A stretch of 60,461 bases of DNA, taken from Acidobacteriota bacterium. GTDB taxonomy: Bacteria > Acidobacteriota > Blastocatellia > Pyrinomonadales > Pyrinomonadaceae. Position 1 is the first letter of the stretch, and each line of letters opens with the position of its first letter. The stretch covers positions 1 through 60,461 of the forward strand of contig JAIVJZ010000016.1 of assembly GCA_020199775.1 (NCBI GenBank). The letters run 5' to 3'. Shown here piece after piece: positions 24,537-33,740 of the stretch. The notes beneath the pieces are model-generated. The model was given only the letters and a program-made list of their open reading frames with translations, made no database searches and was not told the origin of the DNA. Position numbers and translations under genes: made by a program.

Positions 24537-26379
24537 CTCCGCTGCCGGAAGAGAGGCTTCGAGGGTGGTTTCCTGCTTCTGTTCGAGGACGATAATGCGG
24601 TCGAAGAGGCTGCGCGCGGCAACGGGCGGATCGTGGCGGTCGGGCGAAGACGGCTGTCACACCCGCCCCACGCGTTGCGCAAATGTGAGCCACTTCGGAC
24701 AACAGCCCGGAGCACTCTGCATCAGCTATCGAACCGACCACAATGACTACTCCGTCATGTGCCACGACCCGCCGTAAACCGCGCTCAAGTATCGCCTCGA
24801 CCGGCTCAGGTTTCCTGATGATTGACAGTCGCGCCTTGCGCCTGTCGTCGGCGATGGTGCGCAGTGTGGTCAAAGGCTGCATTTCAGACAGCCAGCGATG
24901 CCACGGTATCCAATGTCGAAGCGGCGGTACGCCCCGATCGCGTAATGTTTCCAGATAAGGGCGGAGGTCTTGATGTATCTCGACCTGTTCATGTGGGCCT
25001 AAGACTGTGTTCCCGATTTTTACCGGCTCGCGGTTCGCCCTGTGTGTGACATGAATCGCTACTACCTCCACGCGCCCCGGGTCAACCCTCCTGTCTTGTA
25101 GCCGCTCCTTCAGCCGGCAGATCGTCCACTCACCGACTTCGCCCAACCCTATCACCACTGCCGGACGAACATCAGGCTCATAAACTCGCTCCTGCGGTGC
25201 TGGTGGCAACGCAGGGAGCGCGGCGACGTGTAACGGCTCAAACTCAGGCGCGCTGACACTCTCAATAGCTTTAACCGCGCACGGCCAGAACCTGCCAAAG
25301 AGCATCCAGAAAAGCGGGTTCAGAACCGGCCACGCCCAGCCGAGCCAGCGCGGCATGACGAGCACATGAGGTCCGTCCGGCGCACGCAACTCCGTCGTCG
25401 TGCCATCCGGCATGCGCCACGTCGATTTGCTGTCAGCGGCGGCAACTTTATGCCAGCCCGGGCACTCCGGCAGAAGGTAGTAGGTGAGCGGCGTGGGCGC
25501 TTCGTTCATGAGCGGGATTGACCAAACTATGCGCGTCGAGTCGGCGTGTGGGGCGGCGGGCTGCACGCCGATGGGGTAGAGCCCGCCGGTGCGTATCAGC
25601 CGGAAAGGATGTGGCGCGCGCGCGCCTTCGTCGATCAAGCCCGCAACGGCCATTTGTCCGCTGACGGTGGCGGCCAGAAAGCTGAACAAGCTATGCAGGT
25701 CATCCGTGTTACTGATATGCAGATACTGATCCGGTCCACTGGCGACGGAGCGCAGCAGAGACTCGTTGACTTGCGACCCGAAGCCCACACAGATAATCGT
25801 TAGCTTTTCAATCTCCTGTCGCAGTTTCGTGGCCGCCACCTCCGCCGGTCCTTGCTCACTCGAACCGTCAGAGAGCAGGATGATCGTCTTTTTCACACCG
25901 CACCGTCCCGCACGCAAGGCGGGACGGCTGTTCTCCAACGCCGTATGGATCGCCGTTCCGCCACCCGATCCGAGTGCGCCAATAGCGCGTAAAGCCTGCC
26001 GGGGTTTGTTCGTCAGTGGCGATAGCAGACGCGCCTCGTGGTCGAACCCCATAACGCCGATCTGGACGTTGTCGGGCAAGCGACGTATGAAGTTTTCCGC
26101 CGCACGCACGGCCTCGCGCAGCGGGCTGCCCGGTCCGCTGCCCATGCTGCCGGAATGATCTATGATGAGCAGCACATCATGGTCGTCCATTAACTGCATG
26201 TTGGCGGGCGCGACGAGCCGCAGGTCAACTTCAATCTCCTGACCTACCACGTAGACGCGCTCGGCAACCCCACGCCGATAGTCCGTACCGACCCGGCGCG
26301 AACCGCGCTTCAACAGCAGCAGCCCCGCCCCGATCCACAGTCCCGAGAGCGCTAACAGCGCCAAGATGATCCAAGTCAT
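24319..26379 (-). CDS. vWA-TM-tubulin-like protein, N-terminal part (frame broken near 24642)
   Basis: ORF of 686 aa; only residues 1-579 look native. Residues 1-24: membrane anchor. Residues 67-240: vWA domain with intact MIDAS D74-S76-S78 (IIDHSGSMGS), T142 region and S170-D171. Hydrophobic segment at about 345-366. From 405: tubulin/FtsZ-like Rossmann-type domain with a GLGEVGEW box (411-418). The expected tubulin signature has decayed to VVGSIADAECSGLL (547-560), so GTP binding is doubtful. After residue about 579 the frame gives arginine/proline-rich noise and stops at 24319, while the next frame continues the protein (see 22848-24536). The ATG at 26379 follows AAGAGGA and lies 12 nt after the previous gene. 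The vWA would face the periplasm and the tubulin-like part the cytoplasm. Confidence 0.75.
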   Translation of the reverse strand: MTWIILALLALSGLWIGAGLLLLKRGSRRVGTDYRRGVAERVYVVGQEIEVDLRLVAPANMQLMDDHDVLLIIDHSGSMGSGPGSPLREAVRAAENFIRRLPDNVQIGVMGFDHEARLLSPLTNKPRQALRAIGALGSGGGTAIHTALENSRPALRAGRCGVKKTIILLSDGSSEQGPAEVAATKLRQEIEKLTIICVGFGSQVNESLLRSVASGPDQYLHISNTDDLHSLFSFLAATVSGQMAVAGLIDEGARAPHPFRLIRTGGLYPIGVQPAAPHADSTRIVWSIPLMNEAPTPLTYYLLPECPGWHKVAAADSKSTWRMPDGTTTELRAPDGPHVLVMPRWLGWAWPVLNPLFWMLFGRFWPCAVKAIESVSAPEFEPLHVAALPALPPAPQERVYEPDVRPAVVIGLGEVGEWTICRLKERLQDRRVDPGRVEVVAIHVTHRANREPVKIGNTVLGPHEQVEIHQDLRPYLETLRDRGVPPLRHWIPWHRWLSEMQPLTTLRTIADDRRKARLSIIRKPEPVEAILERGLRRVVAHDGVVIVVGSIADAECSGLLSEVAHICATRGAGVTAVFARPPRSARCRAQPLRPHYRPRTEAGNHPRSLSSGSGVALEHVGLRRSVQAVAPVACGGQRSCLLCGGDRELSTPRSQPLALGARTHSGLGRERPTSRTGVGSGTIDVT
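24640..24660 (-). other. Frameshift site joining the two halves of the tubulin-like gene
   Basis: On the minus strand the first frame is native up to VTAVFAR, and the second becomes native from RHDPPVAARSLF. The upstream limit is a stop of the second frame at 24657-24659. The simplest event is one extra C in the CCC run at 24642-24644 (+1 relative to the first frame). It could be a true mutation, a read error or a recoding site. Confidence 0.6.
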
Positions 26380-26391
26380 CGGAATGTCCTC

Positions 26392-29300
26392 TTAGTCCTC
26401 GTAAACGTCGATCGCAATCAGCGTCAAAGTGTCGTCATCAGTTGAGCCGCGTTTCTTCCGCCACTGGGCGAGTTTGGTGAACTTGCCTCCCTCTCCAATC
26501 AGGTCGAACGTTTGCGGCGGCGAACCGATGTATGAGACATAGTTTGCGGCGGTCTGCGCCAGCGTCGGCTCCGGGCCGAAGGTCAGAAACTCACCTGTGT
26601 CGAGATAGCTCCATTGACTGCGCCCCGCCGTGTCCTCTCGAAGCACGATATGCCCGGCCTTGTAAGCGCGCGCGAAGGAGCCGAAGGCCGCTGGATGTGC
26701 TAGTGCGACGCGAAGTTCCGGCGGGAGAATGGAGACTGAAATCTTGTACTTGTTCTCAGCGCGCACGCGCAGCAACTCCCCCTGCTGTTCGGCGATGGTG
26801 ATGTATGGAATCTGCGCCCTCTCGCCGCCGCTCGCAAAACTATGTTCGGTCAGTTCGAGCCGTCGCACCGCTGTCTGGTCGTCGCCACGTTGATCCATGC
26901 GTCTCCCATGGCTGGGCGGCTGCGGAATGAGTTGACAGAACTCTTCAATGATGCGCGTTTCGTCGCCGTCTCCGGCGTGGGGCGCGACGACCAGCACTTC
27001 GCGGGGCGCGGTCGTCGTGTCAACTATCCGGTCAGCCAACTGTTTTCGCTTGTCCTGCGGCTCTTTCGCCAACGCCCCGCCGATTCTGATCGCGGGGGCC
27101 ACGCGCGCCAACACGCGCGCCTGCTCATCGAGCGTGTCGATAGCCTCTGCCGCCGTATCAAATTCCTTTGCGCTCGCCACGTAAGAACGCAACACCACGC
27201 GCACAGAGTTGCCTTCCACGACCACGGCAAAGAAAAGCCGCTCGCGAATCGCCGAAGTCGTATCAGGCGTGCCGAGCCACGTTTCGAAGATTTCTTTGAT
27301 CCAACGGCTGACTTGCTCCTCTTCGTGCAGGGGCTCAAGGTACGTCCTGCCGCTGAGTCGGCGTATCTCATCGCGAACATGGCTGAATTCGTTGTGGCGC
27401 TGGTGGAACTTCTCGCAAACCTCGCAGAATTCCTTGACCCATGCTTCCAACTGGTCGGCGGCCTCGCCGGCAACTTTTTTCACGTGGCCGATGATTTCGA
27501 GGGTGTGAGCCGGTGCGCCCGACGCCTGCACTTCCGGCAACACAGTGACCCCCAGGCGCGTTGACAGGAGGCGGAGCGTAGCGATGGCCTCGCCGGGCAT
27601 CCAGTCGCGATGCCACTGCGAATCGTCCGCGTCGCCGTGTCCGTGCAGGCGGAGTGTGATGGAGTGCGAAAGCGTGTTAGCAAACCATTCTTGAGTGGGC
27701 GGGGAACTGCCTTGCATGATGCGTATGAAGCCCGGAGCTAAAGCACTGTCGCTGGCTGCGGCTAACAACAACTGCAAGGGCGTGCCCGGCGGTTCGGCCT
27801 GCGCCCACGCTGCCAGACGGCGTGCCGCAGTTTCCGTGCTTATGCTTTTCAGCGCGAATCCGCCCATGACCGACGGTTCAAGGTCGAGCAGGATGTCGGG
27901 GCCGACCGTGCGTAGGAAGACCTCGTAGTGAATCCGCTCGTAGAGTTGAACGGGAAGAACCTGAACCGAGCGCGTCTGAACCGAGATGAATTGCCGGGGC
28001 TGTAGCGAATCGCTCGCCTTGAGCAGCGACGTTCGCGGACGACGCTCGATGAGAACGGCGGCCAACTCTGCGCTCTGCGCTGTGGCCGAATTATCATCGT
28101 AGGCTGAAGTAGTGAAGACCCAGTGATAGGGGCTTTCCTTGTCCACGCCGTCCAACAGTCCTCTGTCCGGCACGTAAGTGGTTCGCTGCGGAAACGCTCC
28201 TGAGAGCGCCGCCGCGCCGAACTCCAGTTCGAGCGCCTTCCGGTTTTCGACGTTTAACCTCTCCGGCGCGTCAGAGAGCACTCCCATAATTTCCGGCATG
28301 AATTCGATCTCTCGTTGTTCCTGTTGTCGTCGCGCGATGCGTTGGAGCAACCGTCCGACATCCAGAAACCACCCGCTGCCGATGCCACCATCGGGCGAGG
28401 CGAACACCACAATCTGGCGCGTTCCGTCAATTGAGTTCAACTGCGCCAACTCACGGCACGCATTCTCTAAGACAGAGAGCAGAGCCTCCTCTTCCTCTTC
28501 TTCTTCTTCTTCTTGCGCGAGCCACTGGAAAAGCGAGAGCCGTGCCAGCGCGCGGTCGCCACGCGTCCCTTCCGCGAGGTTCAATTTCTCTCTGGGGACG
28601 TTCCGGTAGCGCTGTGCGTCGAACCATTTCAGGTGTTCGGGAACTGCGCCCGGTTCGGGCAAGTAAGCTTGCGCGCGGCGAATCTCTGACGGTGCGATCA
28701 ATTCTTTAATGGGATACTCACGCCACTCCTCGAAAGGAGCGACCCCCGTAGCTTCCTTCGTATCGAGGTCAATCCACAAAAAATTGTAGGGCTGAGAGTG
28801 AAATCCCAGATGCGCCTGTTTGAGTTCCGCGCGCGTTGCCTGTAGCGAGCGACGACCAATCCCCCCGAGGCCAATAAAAAGTGTGGGAACGGGAGCTACA
28901 CGATTTTCGCTGATGGCCGGAAGAGTTGGTAGCAACGTCGGCGGCGAGGGTCTGAGGATGTCGGGCAACAGTCGCTCCGGCTCTGCGGGCGACGGTGTGC
29001 TCTGTGTCAGGAAAAAGAGCGTCCACAACGCGGCGGGCAGCAGACAGTACAAGAGCATCATCCAGCCGACGACCAGAAGCGAAGGCCGTCGCGCTGCCCG
29101 TAGATTTTGCAGCCGCCCGTCCTGCGCAGCAAAGGTGAGACGCGGCGGTTCAACCCCAACTCGCCACAGCCCCGAAGAGAGTGGTACAAGCGGATGCGCG
29201 TACGTGGTCGAAGCGTTCGGCAGCTTGCCAACGCTCAGGTTCAGCGTCCCGCTCCTGTCAACGCCCCATGAGGTTCCTTGCAGTGGGGCGGCGAAGTGTC

Positions 29301-30153
29301 GGCCGTCGAGCAGGTGAGAAAGTTGCCCGCCCTCTCCCGAGGCACCTAGCATGCCGCGCGCCGCGAGACGGAAGTTCACTGCGAGGTCTGCAGCATCAAC
29401 CGGATCGAAGACGTGCGCAGGCGAGTCTGTGATTTCCAACATCAGCGGCGCAGACCCATATCCGGGCAAGCCAATTGAGAAAAGTTCAACCCCTTCGGCG
29501 CGCAATGCGGCGGCCTTCTCGATCATCTCGCGACTCGTCATCGGCCCCGAAGGGCAAGGGGAGTTGAAGATGTACTGGTTACACGCCTCAAGAAGCCCGT
29601 CCGTGTAGAACACGGCGACCTTTTTCGCTGCGGGGCGCGACTTGGCGAGCAGTTCGTCCAGTTTGACGAATGCCGCGCGCGTGTCATTCCCGCCCGTAAA
29701 AGGTCTGAGTTGTTTCAGCCCGTCGAACAGAGTTTCGGGGTCTTCCGTCCAGGGAGTCGTGATTTCAGCTTGCGTGTCGAACCGGATCAGAGCGAAACGG
29801 ATGCGATCTTTTTCCGTCGAGAGTTCTTGCGCAACCTTATAGGCCGCATCGGCCATCGCGGGCAGCGAACGCGTCATGGAACTGGACACGTCAATGAGGA
29901 ACGCGATGTCTACAGTCGTGGGCGGCACGCTCGGCTGTCGTTCCTCACCCGTAAAAGTGATGAAGAAGGCGGCCTCTCCGCCGGGGATGACCACCTGCGG
30001 ATCAACTCTCGTCTGCAAGCGCCCCGTTTGCGGGCGAGAGTTGGTCCAGAAGACGTAGCCGGCAAACAGCGCCAGAACCACCAACGGAGCGAGCAGCAGG
30101 ATGAGCAACCCTTTTATGAACTTCTTCCGATTCATCTTTCTTCTTCCACGCAT
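26392..30153 (-). CDS. vWA-TM-tubulin/FtsZ-like fusion protein
   Basis: 1253 aa from the ATG at 30153 (GAGGAG 5 nt upstream; an earlier in-frame start at 30213 lacks this). TM at 13-36, vWA domain about 80-265 with complete MIDAS D88-S90-S92 and YTDG at 183-186, second TM about 358-383, proline-rich linker, then a tubulin-like domain from 422: GLGGIGRRSL (428-437), DLDT (462-465), and signature SPDGGIGSGW (586-595). The signature keeps the glycines but has I for the usual T. Nine consecutive glutamates (548-556) precede it. The C-terminal 600 residues are helical and unrecognised. Topology: vWA outside, tubulin-like domain inside. It lies 69 nt after the soluble tubulin-like gene and is presumably part of the same complex. 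Confidence 0.82.
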   Translation of the reverse strand: MRGRRKMNRKKFIKGLLILLLAPLVVLALFAGYVFWTNSRPQTGRLQTRVDPQVVIPGGEAAFFITFTGEERQPSVPPTTVDIAFLIDVSSSMTRSLPAMADAAYKVAQELSTEKDRIRFALIRFDTQAEITTPWTEDPETLFDGLKQLRPFTGGNDTRAAFVKLDELLAKSRPAAKKVAVFYTDGLLEACNQYIFNSPCPSGPMTSREMIEKAAALRAEGVELFSIGLPGYGSAPLMLEITDSPAHVFDPVDAADLAVNFRLAARGMLGASGEGGQLSHLLDGRHFAAPLQGTSWGVDRSGTLNLSVGKLPNASTTYAHPLVPLSSGLWRVGVEPPRLTFAAQDGRLQNLRAARRPSLLVVGWMMLLYCLLPAALWTLFFLTQSTPSPAEPERLLPDILRPSPPTLLPTLPAISENRVAPVPTLFIGLGGIGRRSLQATRAELKQAHLGFHSQPYNFLWIDLDTKEATGVAPFEEWREYPIKELIAPSEIRRAQAYLPEPGAVPEHLKWFDAQRYRNVPREKLNLAEGTRGDRALARLSLFQWLAQEEEEEEEEEALLSVLENACRELAQLNSIDGTRQIVVFASPDGGIGSGWFLDVGRLLQRIARRQQEQREIEFMPEIMGVLSDAPERLNVENRKALELEFGAAALSGAFPQRTTYVPDRGLLDGVDKESPYHWVFTTSAYDDNSATAQSAELAAVLIERRPRTSLLKASDSLQPRQFISVQTRSVQVLPVQLYERIHYEVFLRTVGPDILLDLEPSVMGGFALKSISTETAARRLAAWAQAEPPGTPLQLLLAAASDSALAPGFIRIMQGSSPPTQEWFANTLSHSITLRLHGHGDADDSQWHRDWMPGEAIATLRLLSTRLGVTVLPEVQASGAPAHTLEIIGHVKKVAGEAADQLEAWVKEFCEVCEKFHQRHNEFSHVRDEIRRLSGRTYLEPLHEEEQVSRWIKEIFETWLGTPDTTSAIRERLFFAVVVEGNSVRVVLRSYVASAKEFDTAAEAIDTLDEQARVLARVAPAIRIGGALAKEPQDKRKQLADRIVDTTTAPREVLVVAPHAGDGDETRIIEEFCQLIPQPPSHGRRMDQRGDDQTAVRRLELTEHSFASGGERAQIPYITIAEQQGELLRVRAENKYKISVSILPPELRVALAHPAAFGSFARAYKAGHIVLREDTAGRSQWSYLDTGEFLTFGPEPTLAQTAANYVSYIGSPPQTFDLIGEGGKFTKLAQWRKKRGSTDDDTLTLIAIDVYED

Positions 30154-30222
30154 GACCGCTCCTCGAATGACAGGGGACGCTCCCCACGACAGGTTACAGA
30201 CCGCACAACGCACGCATCACGA

Positions 30223-33200
30223 CTACTCCATCCGGTGCTGGAGCGCCGTACGCGTCTCCGGGTCGGCGTAGAAGTCCAAAACAATTTGCAGCCCCTGCCG
30301 CTCCTGCTTATCGAGCGCGGTCTGCACCTCGCTCCGCGACTTGCCTTTCTGCGCCGCGCGCAGGTTATCGCCAAGGAACTTGTCGAGCTTCCGGCCAAAG
30401 TCGATGAGCATCGCGTCCCTTGTTTTGCCCTTACTCTTCGCTATGTCAACGGCGCTCTGTAATGCATCCTCAAGGTTTATTCTGCGCTGACTATCTTTCA
30501 GCCCTTCGCGTTGCAAGAGCACGAAGGTGATCGCCGCCTGCACAATATCCGCACCCGGTTTATCCTTGAAACTGACGAGTGTGACGTCTTCGTCGTTAAC
30601 CGTGTCGTGCCAGACCCAGCCATGTTCCTTGTCCCGCTCAATTGCCCCTGTCGCCAGACAATGCACGAAGGCTTGCATCATCGCCGGGTCGTCGAGCAGC
30701 CGGACGATGCGAGGCGGAATCTGGTATGCGTCGGCGCTGACGCGACGCTGCACACAGTAGCGCCGCTCGATGAACCACGCCTCCAACTCGGCCCGGAACG
30801 CATGGTAAACCTGAGAACGATTCACTTCGTCGTCGTGCTTGTTGTCGTTCCTCAGTTGCTCGGTTTGCATCACGATGTACTGGTCCCGGCAGCTACGTAA
30901 ATCTTCGATGTCGTCAAGGTTTGGCTTCTTGATCTTGAGCAGCGTGATCGAGTTTTTGTCCGAGTGCGTCGTCTCCGAGTCATTGACTTTGAGCGTCGGG
31001 TTATTGCCCAGCGCCGCCCTGATGGCAGTCGCCAGATTCTGCTTCTCAGGAACTATCGGGTCTCGAAAGACGAGCCTGCATTCCTCTGTCCCTTTAGCGT
31101 TAATCAGCACTTGCGCCGCGTCGTTGAGGAGCTTGGCAATTTTGTCCGGTCCGACCCCTTTGTGCTGCGCATAAAGCAGGTAATCGAAAATGTCTCTGTC
31201 CTCTAGTGAGCCGTTCATTCGCTGGCGGAAGTAGCTATGCAGGTTGCGGTGGATGTCAGACAGATTTTGCAAAGCGTAAGCGAACGTAGTTTTCAGACTG
31301 ATGGCGAGCCGCAGTTCCGGCAGCCCGTCTTTGTTGATGACAGCTTCCCAGCGCGTCGCGGCCAGCGCCTCGTCGGCCAGCGTCGTCTCGGGGCTGACGT
31401 AGATACACTTCTTCAACTCCTCGCGGTAGCCCTGCATCATCACGTCGGGGCGGAGCTTGTCAAACGGTTCGGGCTCCCAACTGATGCGGGCACTCTGATT
31501 CTGACCCAGACGAGACAACCGACCGGCGAGTTCCTTCTTCAGGAAACGTTCCCTGACGCTGAACAGCGACGAGTCGGGTTGCTGCAACACGAGGCTGTTT
31601 AAAGCGCCGTCGAAAACTGCCTGCCACTCCTCGAAGCGCTTGATAACGCTGCGCACGAGTTGCTGCATGTTCTTGATTAGTTCGCGCTTCTGATACCAGC
31701 GAATGTACTCGTAGCATTCGTCGCGGGCGGACTGCTGGTAGGTTTCGACCCAGGTGCCGATGATGCCGAAGAAACCCGGCGACTTGCTCGTGGTAAGTTG
31801 GTTGAGCGCGCTGACGGGTTGTTGCTCGCGGAAGGCCGCCTCTTCGTTCAAAGTGGCGATGAACTTGGCGACCATCTCATCAATCTTCCTGAGCGCGCTG
31901 ATGGCGTACTGACCTTCGGCTCTTAAACGCGTCAGCACGGTTCCTTGCTTGGGGTTGTCCGGGTCAACGACGAAATAGGTAGCCTGTGTCAGTTCATTAA
32001 TGATCCCGCGATCGACGCGTCCGCGAAGTTGGGCGGAGATGATGTCCAGGACTTGCTTCAGCCCCTTCGCGAAGGTGCGCTCGCCGCCGGCAGCGTGCGT
32101 GTACTTCTTGCTGATCTCGTCGATTTGGGCGGCGAAGCGAGCCTTTGATTGTTCCTGACTCTCCCTCAGTCCCTTCGACTTTTCATTCTCCTTGTAAGTC
32201 TTGGTCACCCGGTCGGCAATTGGCACCTTGGTCTCATCAGTCTCGGTGAAGGAAATGTAGGGATTGACATGGGTCAGTTGCACCGCCACCTTTTCCGACG
32301 GACTGAGTTGAATGCCTGCGATTGCGCCGCCGCCGAATTGATACCACTCTGTGACGATCTTCTCCGGCGTGACGGTGTTCTGGACGTAGAGCCTGTTCGC
32401 ATCGTCGCGCTGGTCGGCGCGGTCGAGTAGATCGCCGAAGAGCGCCAGTAAGTTTTTCACTTTTGAATTTGCGCTCTCCTCGCGGTCGGAGGGCGACCCC
32501 GAATAGATGTCGAGAATGCCCTCGCGCTCTTCGTTGGGCGCGGCGAGCCGGTTGAGGTAAGTCTCCACCTGCTCCCACGCGAAGATGTCGGCCAGCGTCT
32601 CCTCCGGCACGTAGAGCCGCGATGCGCCCATGGAAAGTGCCGGAGAAGTTTCGTTGACAGCTTCTTGCAATAAGACTGGGCCGGAGTTTTCATCGAGATA
32701 CGGGTCGATGGCGCTCGCCACCGATGCGAAGAAGTCATCGCGCTGCTCATCACGGTTGCACTCGTGCCCCAGATAGAACATCCGGTCGAACAGCCCCTTC
32801 TCTCTTTTGGAAACCATGAGCCGCTTCGAGTCGTAGAAGACGCGCGAGGTGAACTCCATGGAAGCCTCTTCACCTGTCTGCCCGATGCCGAGACCCTGGA
32901 TGCGGTTCAACTCACGGAACAGGCTGTATGCCCGCGCCTTACTGATGCCCGACTTATCGTTGTAAACATCAGGGAGCACGATTACTCCGGTAAGCTGTAT
33001 GTCGCGCCCGCTCCCCTTGACGGCCAGGCGTGTCAGGTAGGCGGCATCAAGCAGGCCCCCCGCGCCCGTCCCGCCTGCCGACGAGCCGATAACCCAAACG
33101 TTGACGTAGGTACTCCTGGCTTGCTGCGCCAGTTCGTTGATTAATTGGGCAACCTTGTTCTTCACCCGGTCGGCGTTCTGGAACATTGCGAAGCGGCCTA

Positions 33201-33618
33201 TCTGACGCTGTTGCGCCGCGCCCTCGACAATGCTCAGGTTGGCCTCCCTGACGTGTAGCTTCAGCCAGGGGGCGTGCAGCCAATCCTTCAGGTGAGGGTA
33301 ACGGTCGTGTGATGCGGTCGGTTTTAGGAATTCGTAGACGTGTGTTTTCAAATCGGGATCATGATCGCGCAGGTAAAAATATTCGGTGGCCGGGTCGAGC
33401 GAATTTTTCTTTTCACGCGCCTGCGCTATCTTCTCCTCCGCCGCGCCCCCGGATAACTTGACCGTACCGCCCGGCTCCCAATCGGCAATCGTATCGAATA
33501 AAAGAAACTTCACACTGTCGGGCTTGGAGCCGTGCTTGAGTACGGTCAGTTCTTTGAGAGCCGTCAGGATGTGCGCTCCCGTCCCGCCAAACCCCATAAC
33601 CAACGCCTGCATAGCCAT
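30223..33618 (-). CDS. Soluble tubulin/FtsZ-like (Tubulin_2-type) protein
   Basis: 1131 aa, no signal peptide or membrane segment. The N-terminus QALVMGFGGTGAHILTALKE (5-23) is the first nucleotide-contacting loop of FtsZ/tubulin-like proteins. FDT at 41-43 follows the second strand. Residues 178-188 (GSSAGGTGAGG) form the tubulin GTP-binding signature and are intact. The LPDVY stretch after 215 fits the next strand. The remaining 900 residues are helical with a long charged region and match the general style of prokaryotic Tubulin_2 proteins, which are far larger than FtsZ (about 380 aa). Likely a GTP-binding, possibly polymerising, cytoplasmic component. The ATG has AAGGAG 7 nt upstream. 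It is flanked by vWA genes on both sides. Confidence 0.85.
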   Translation of the reverse strand: MAMQALVMGFGGTGAHILTALKELTVLKHGSKPDSVKFLLFDTIADWEPGGTVKLSGGAAEEKIAQAREKKNSLDPATEYFYLRDHDPDLKTHVYEFLKPTASHDRYPHLKDWLHAPWLKLHVREANLSIVEGAAQQRQIGRFAMFQNADRVKNKVAQLINELAQQARSTYVNVWVIGSSAGGTGAGGLLDAAYLTRLAVKGSGRDIQLTGVIVLPDVYNDKSGISKARAYSLFRELNRIQGLGIGQTGEEASMEFTSRVFYDSKRLMVSKREKGLFDRMFYLGHECNRDEQRDDFFASVASAIDPYLDENSGPVLLQEAVNETSPALSMGASRLYVPEETLADIFAWEQVETYLNRLAAPNEEREGILDIYSGSPSDREESANSKVKNLLALFGDLLDRADQRDDANRLYVQNTVTPEKIVTEWYQFGGGAIAGIQLSPSEKVAVQLTHVNPYISFTETDETKVPIADRVTKTYKENEKSKGLRESQEQSKARFAAQIDEISKKYTHAAGGERTFAKGLKQVLDIISAQLRGRVDRGIINELTQATYFVVDPDNPKQGTVLTRLRAEGQYAISALRKIDEMVAKFIATLNEEAAFREQQPVSALNQLTTSKSPGFFGIIGTWVETYQQSARDECYEYIRWYQKRELIKNMQQLVRSVIKRFEEWQAVFDGALNSLVLQQPDSSLFSVRERFLKKELAGRLSRLGQNQSARISWEPEPFDKLRPDVMMQGYREELKKCIYVSPETTLADEALAATRWEAVINKDGLPELRLAISLKTTFAYALQNLSDIHRNLHSYFRQRMNGSLEDRDIFDYLLYAQHKGVGPDKIAKLLNDAAQVLINAKGTEECRLVFRDPIVPEKQNLATAIRAALGNNPTLKVNDSETTHSDKNSITLLKIKKPNLDDIEDLRSCRDQYIVMQTEQLRNDNKHDDEVNRSQVYHAFRAELEAWFIERRYCVQRRVSADAYQIPPRIVRLLDDPAMMQAFVHCLATGAIERDKEHGWVWHDTVNDEDVTLVSFKDKPGADIVQAAITFVLLQREGLKDSQRRINLEDALQSAVDIAKSKGKTRDAMLIDFGRKLDKFLGDNLRAAQKGKSRSEVQTALDKQERQGLQIVLDFYADPETRTALQHRME

Positions 33619-33740
33619 ACTATTTCTCCTTAACTTTCATCTGAAGATTCACCACTCGCCTGTGAAAACAGGCCGCGCCGCCTCGTCCACGTTCGAACGG
33701 TTCTCGCTGACACGCGACCCCGTTTTCAAGCTCGACGTTC

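Noticed and set aside
24440..24715. 91-aa minus-strand ORF in the third frame over the frameshift
   Set aside because: Low-complexity arginine/serine-rich reading; the native protein is in the other two frames.
26842..27564. 240-aa plus-strand ORF
   Set aside because: Antisense shadow of the vWA-tubulin-like gene; high-GC regions give long open shadow frames.
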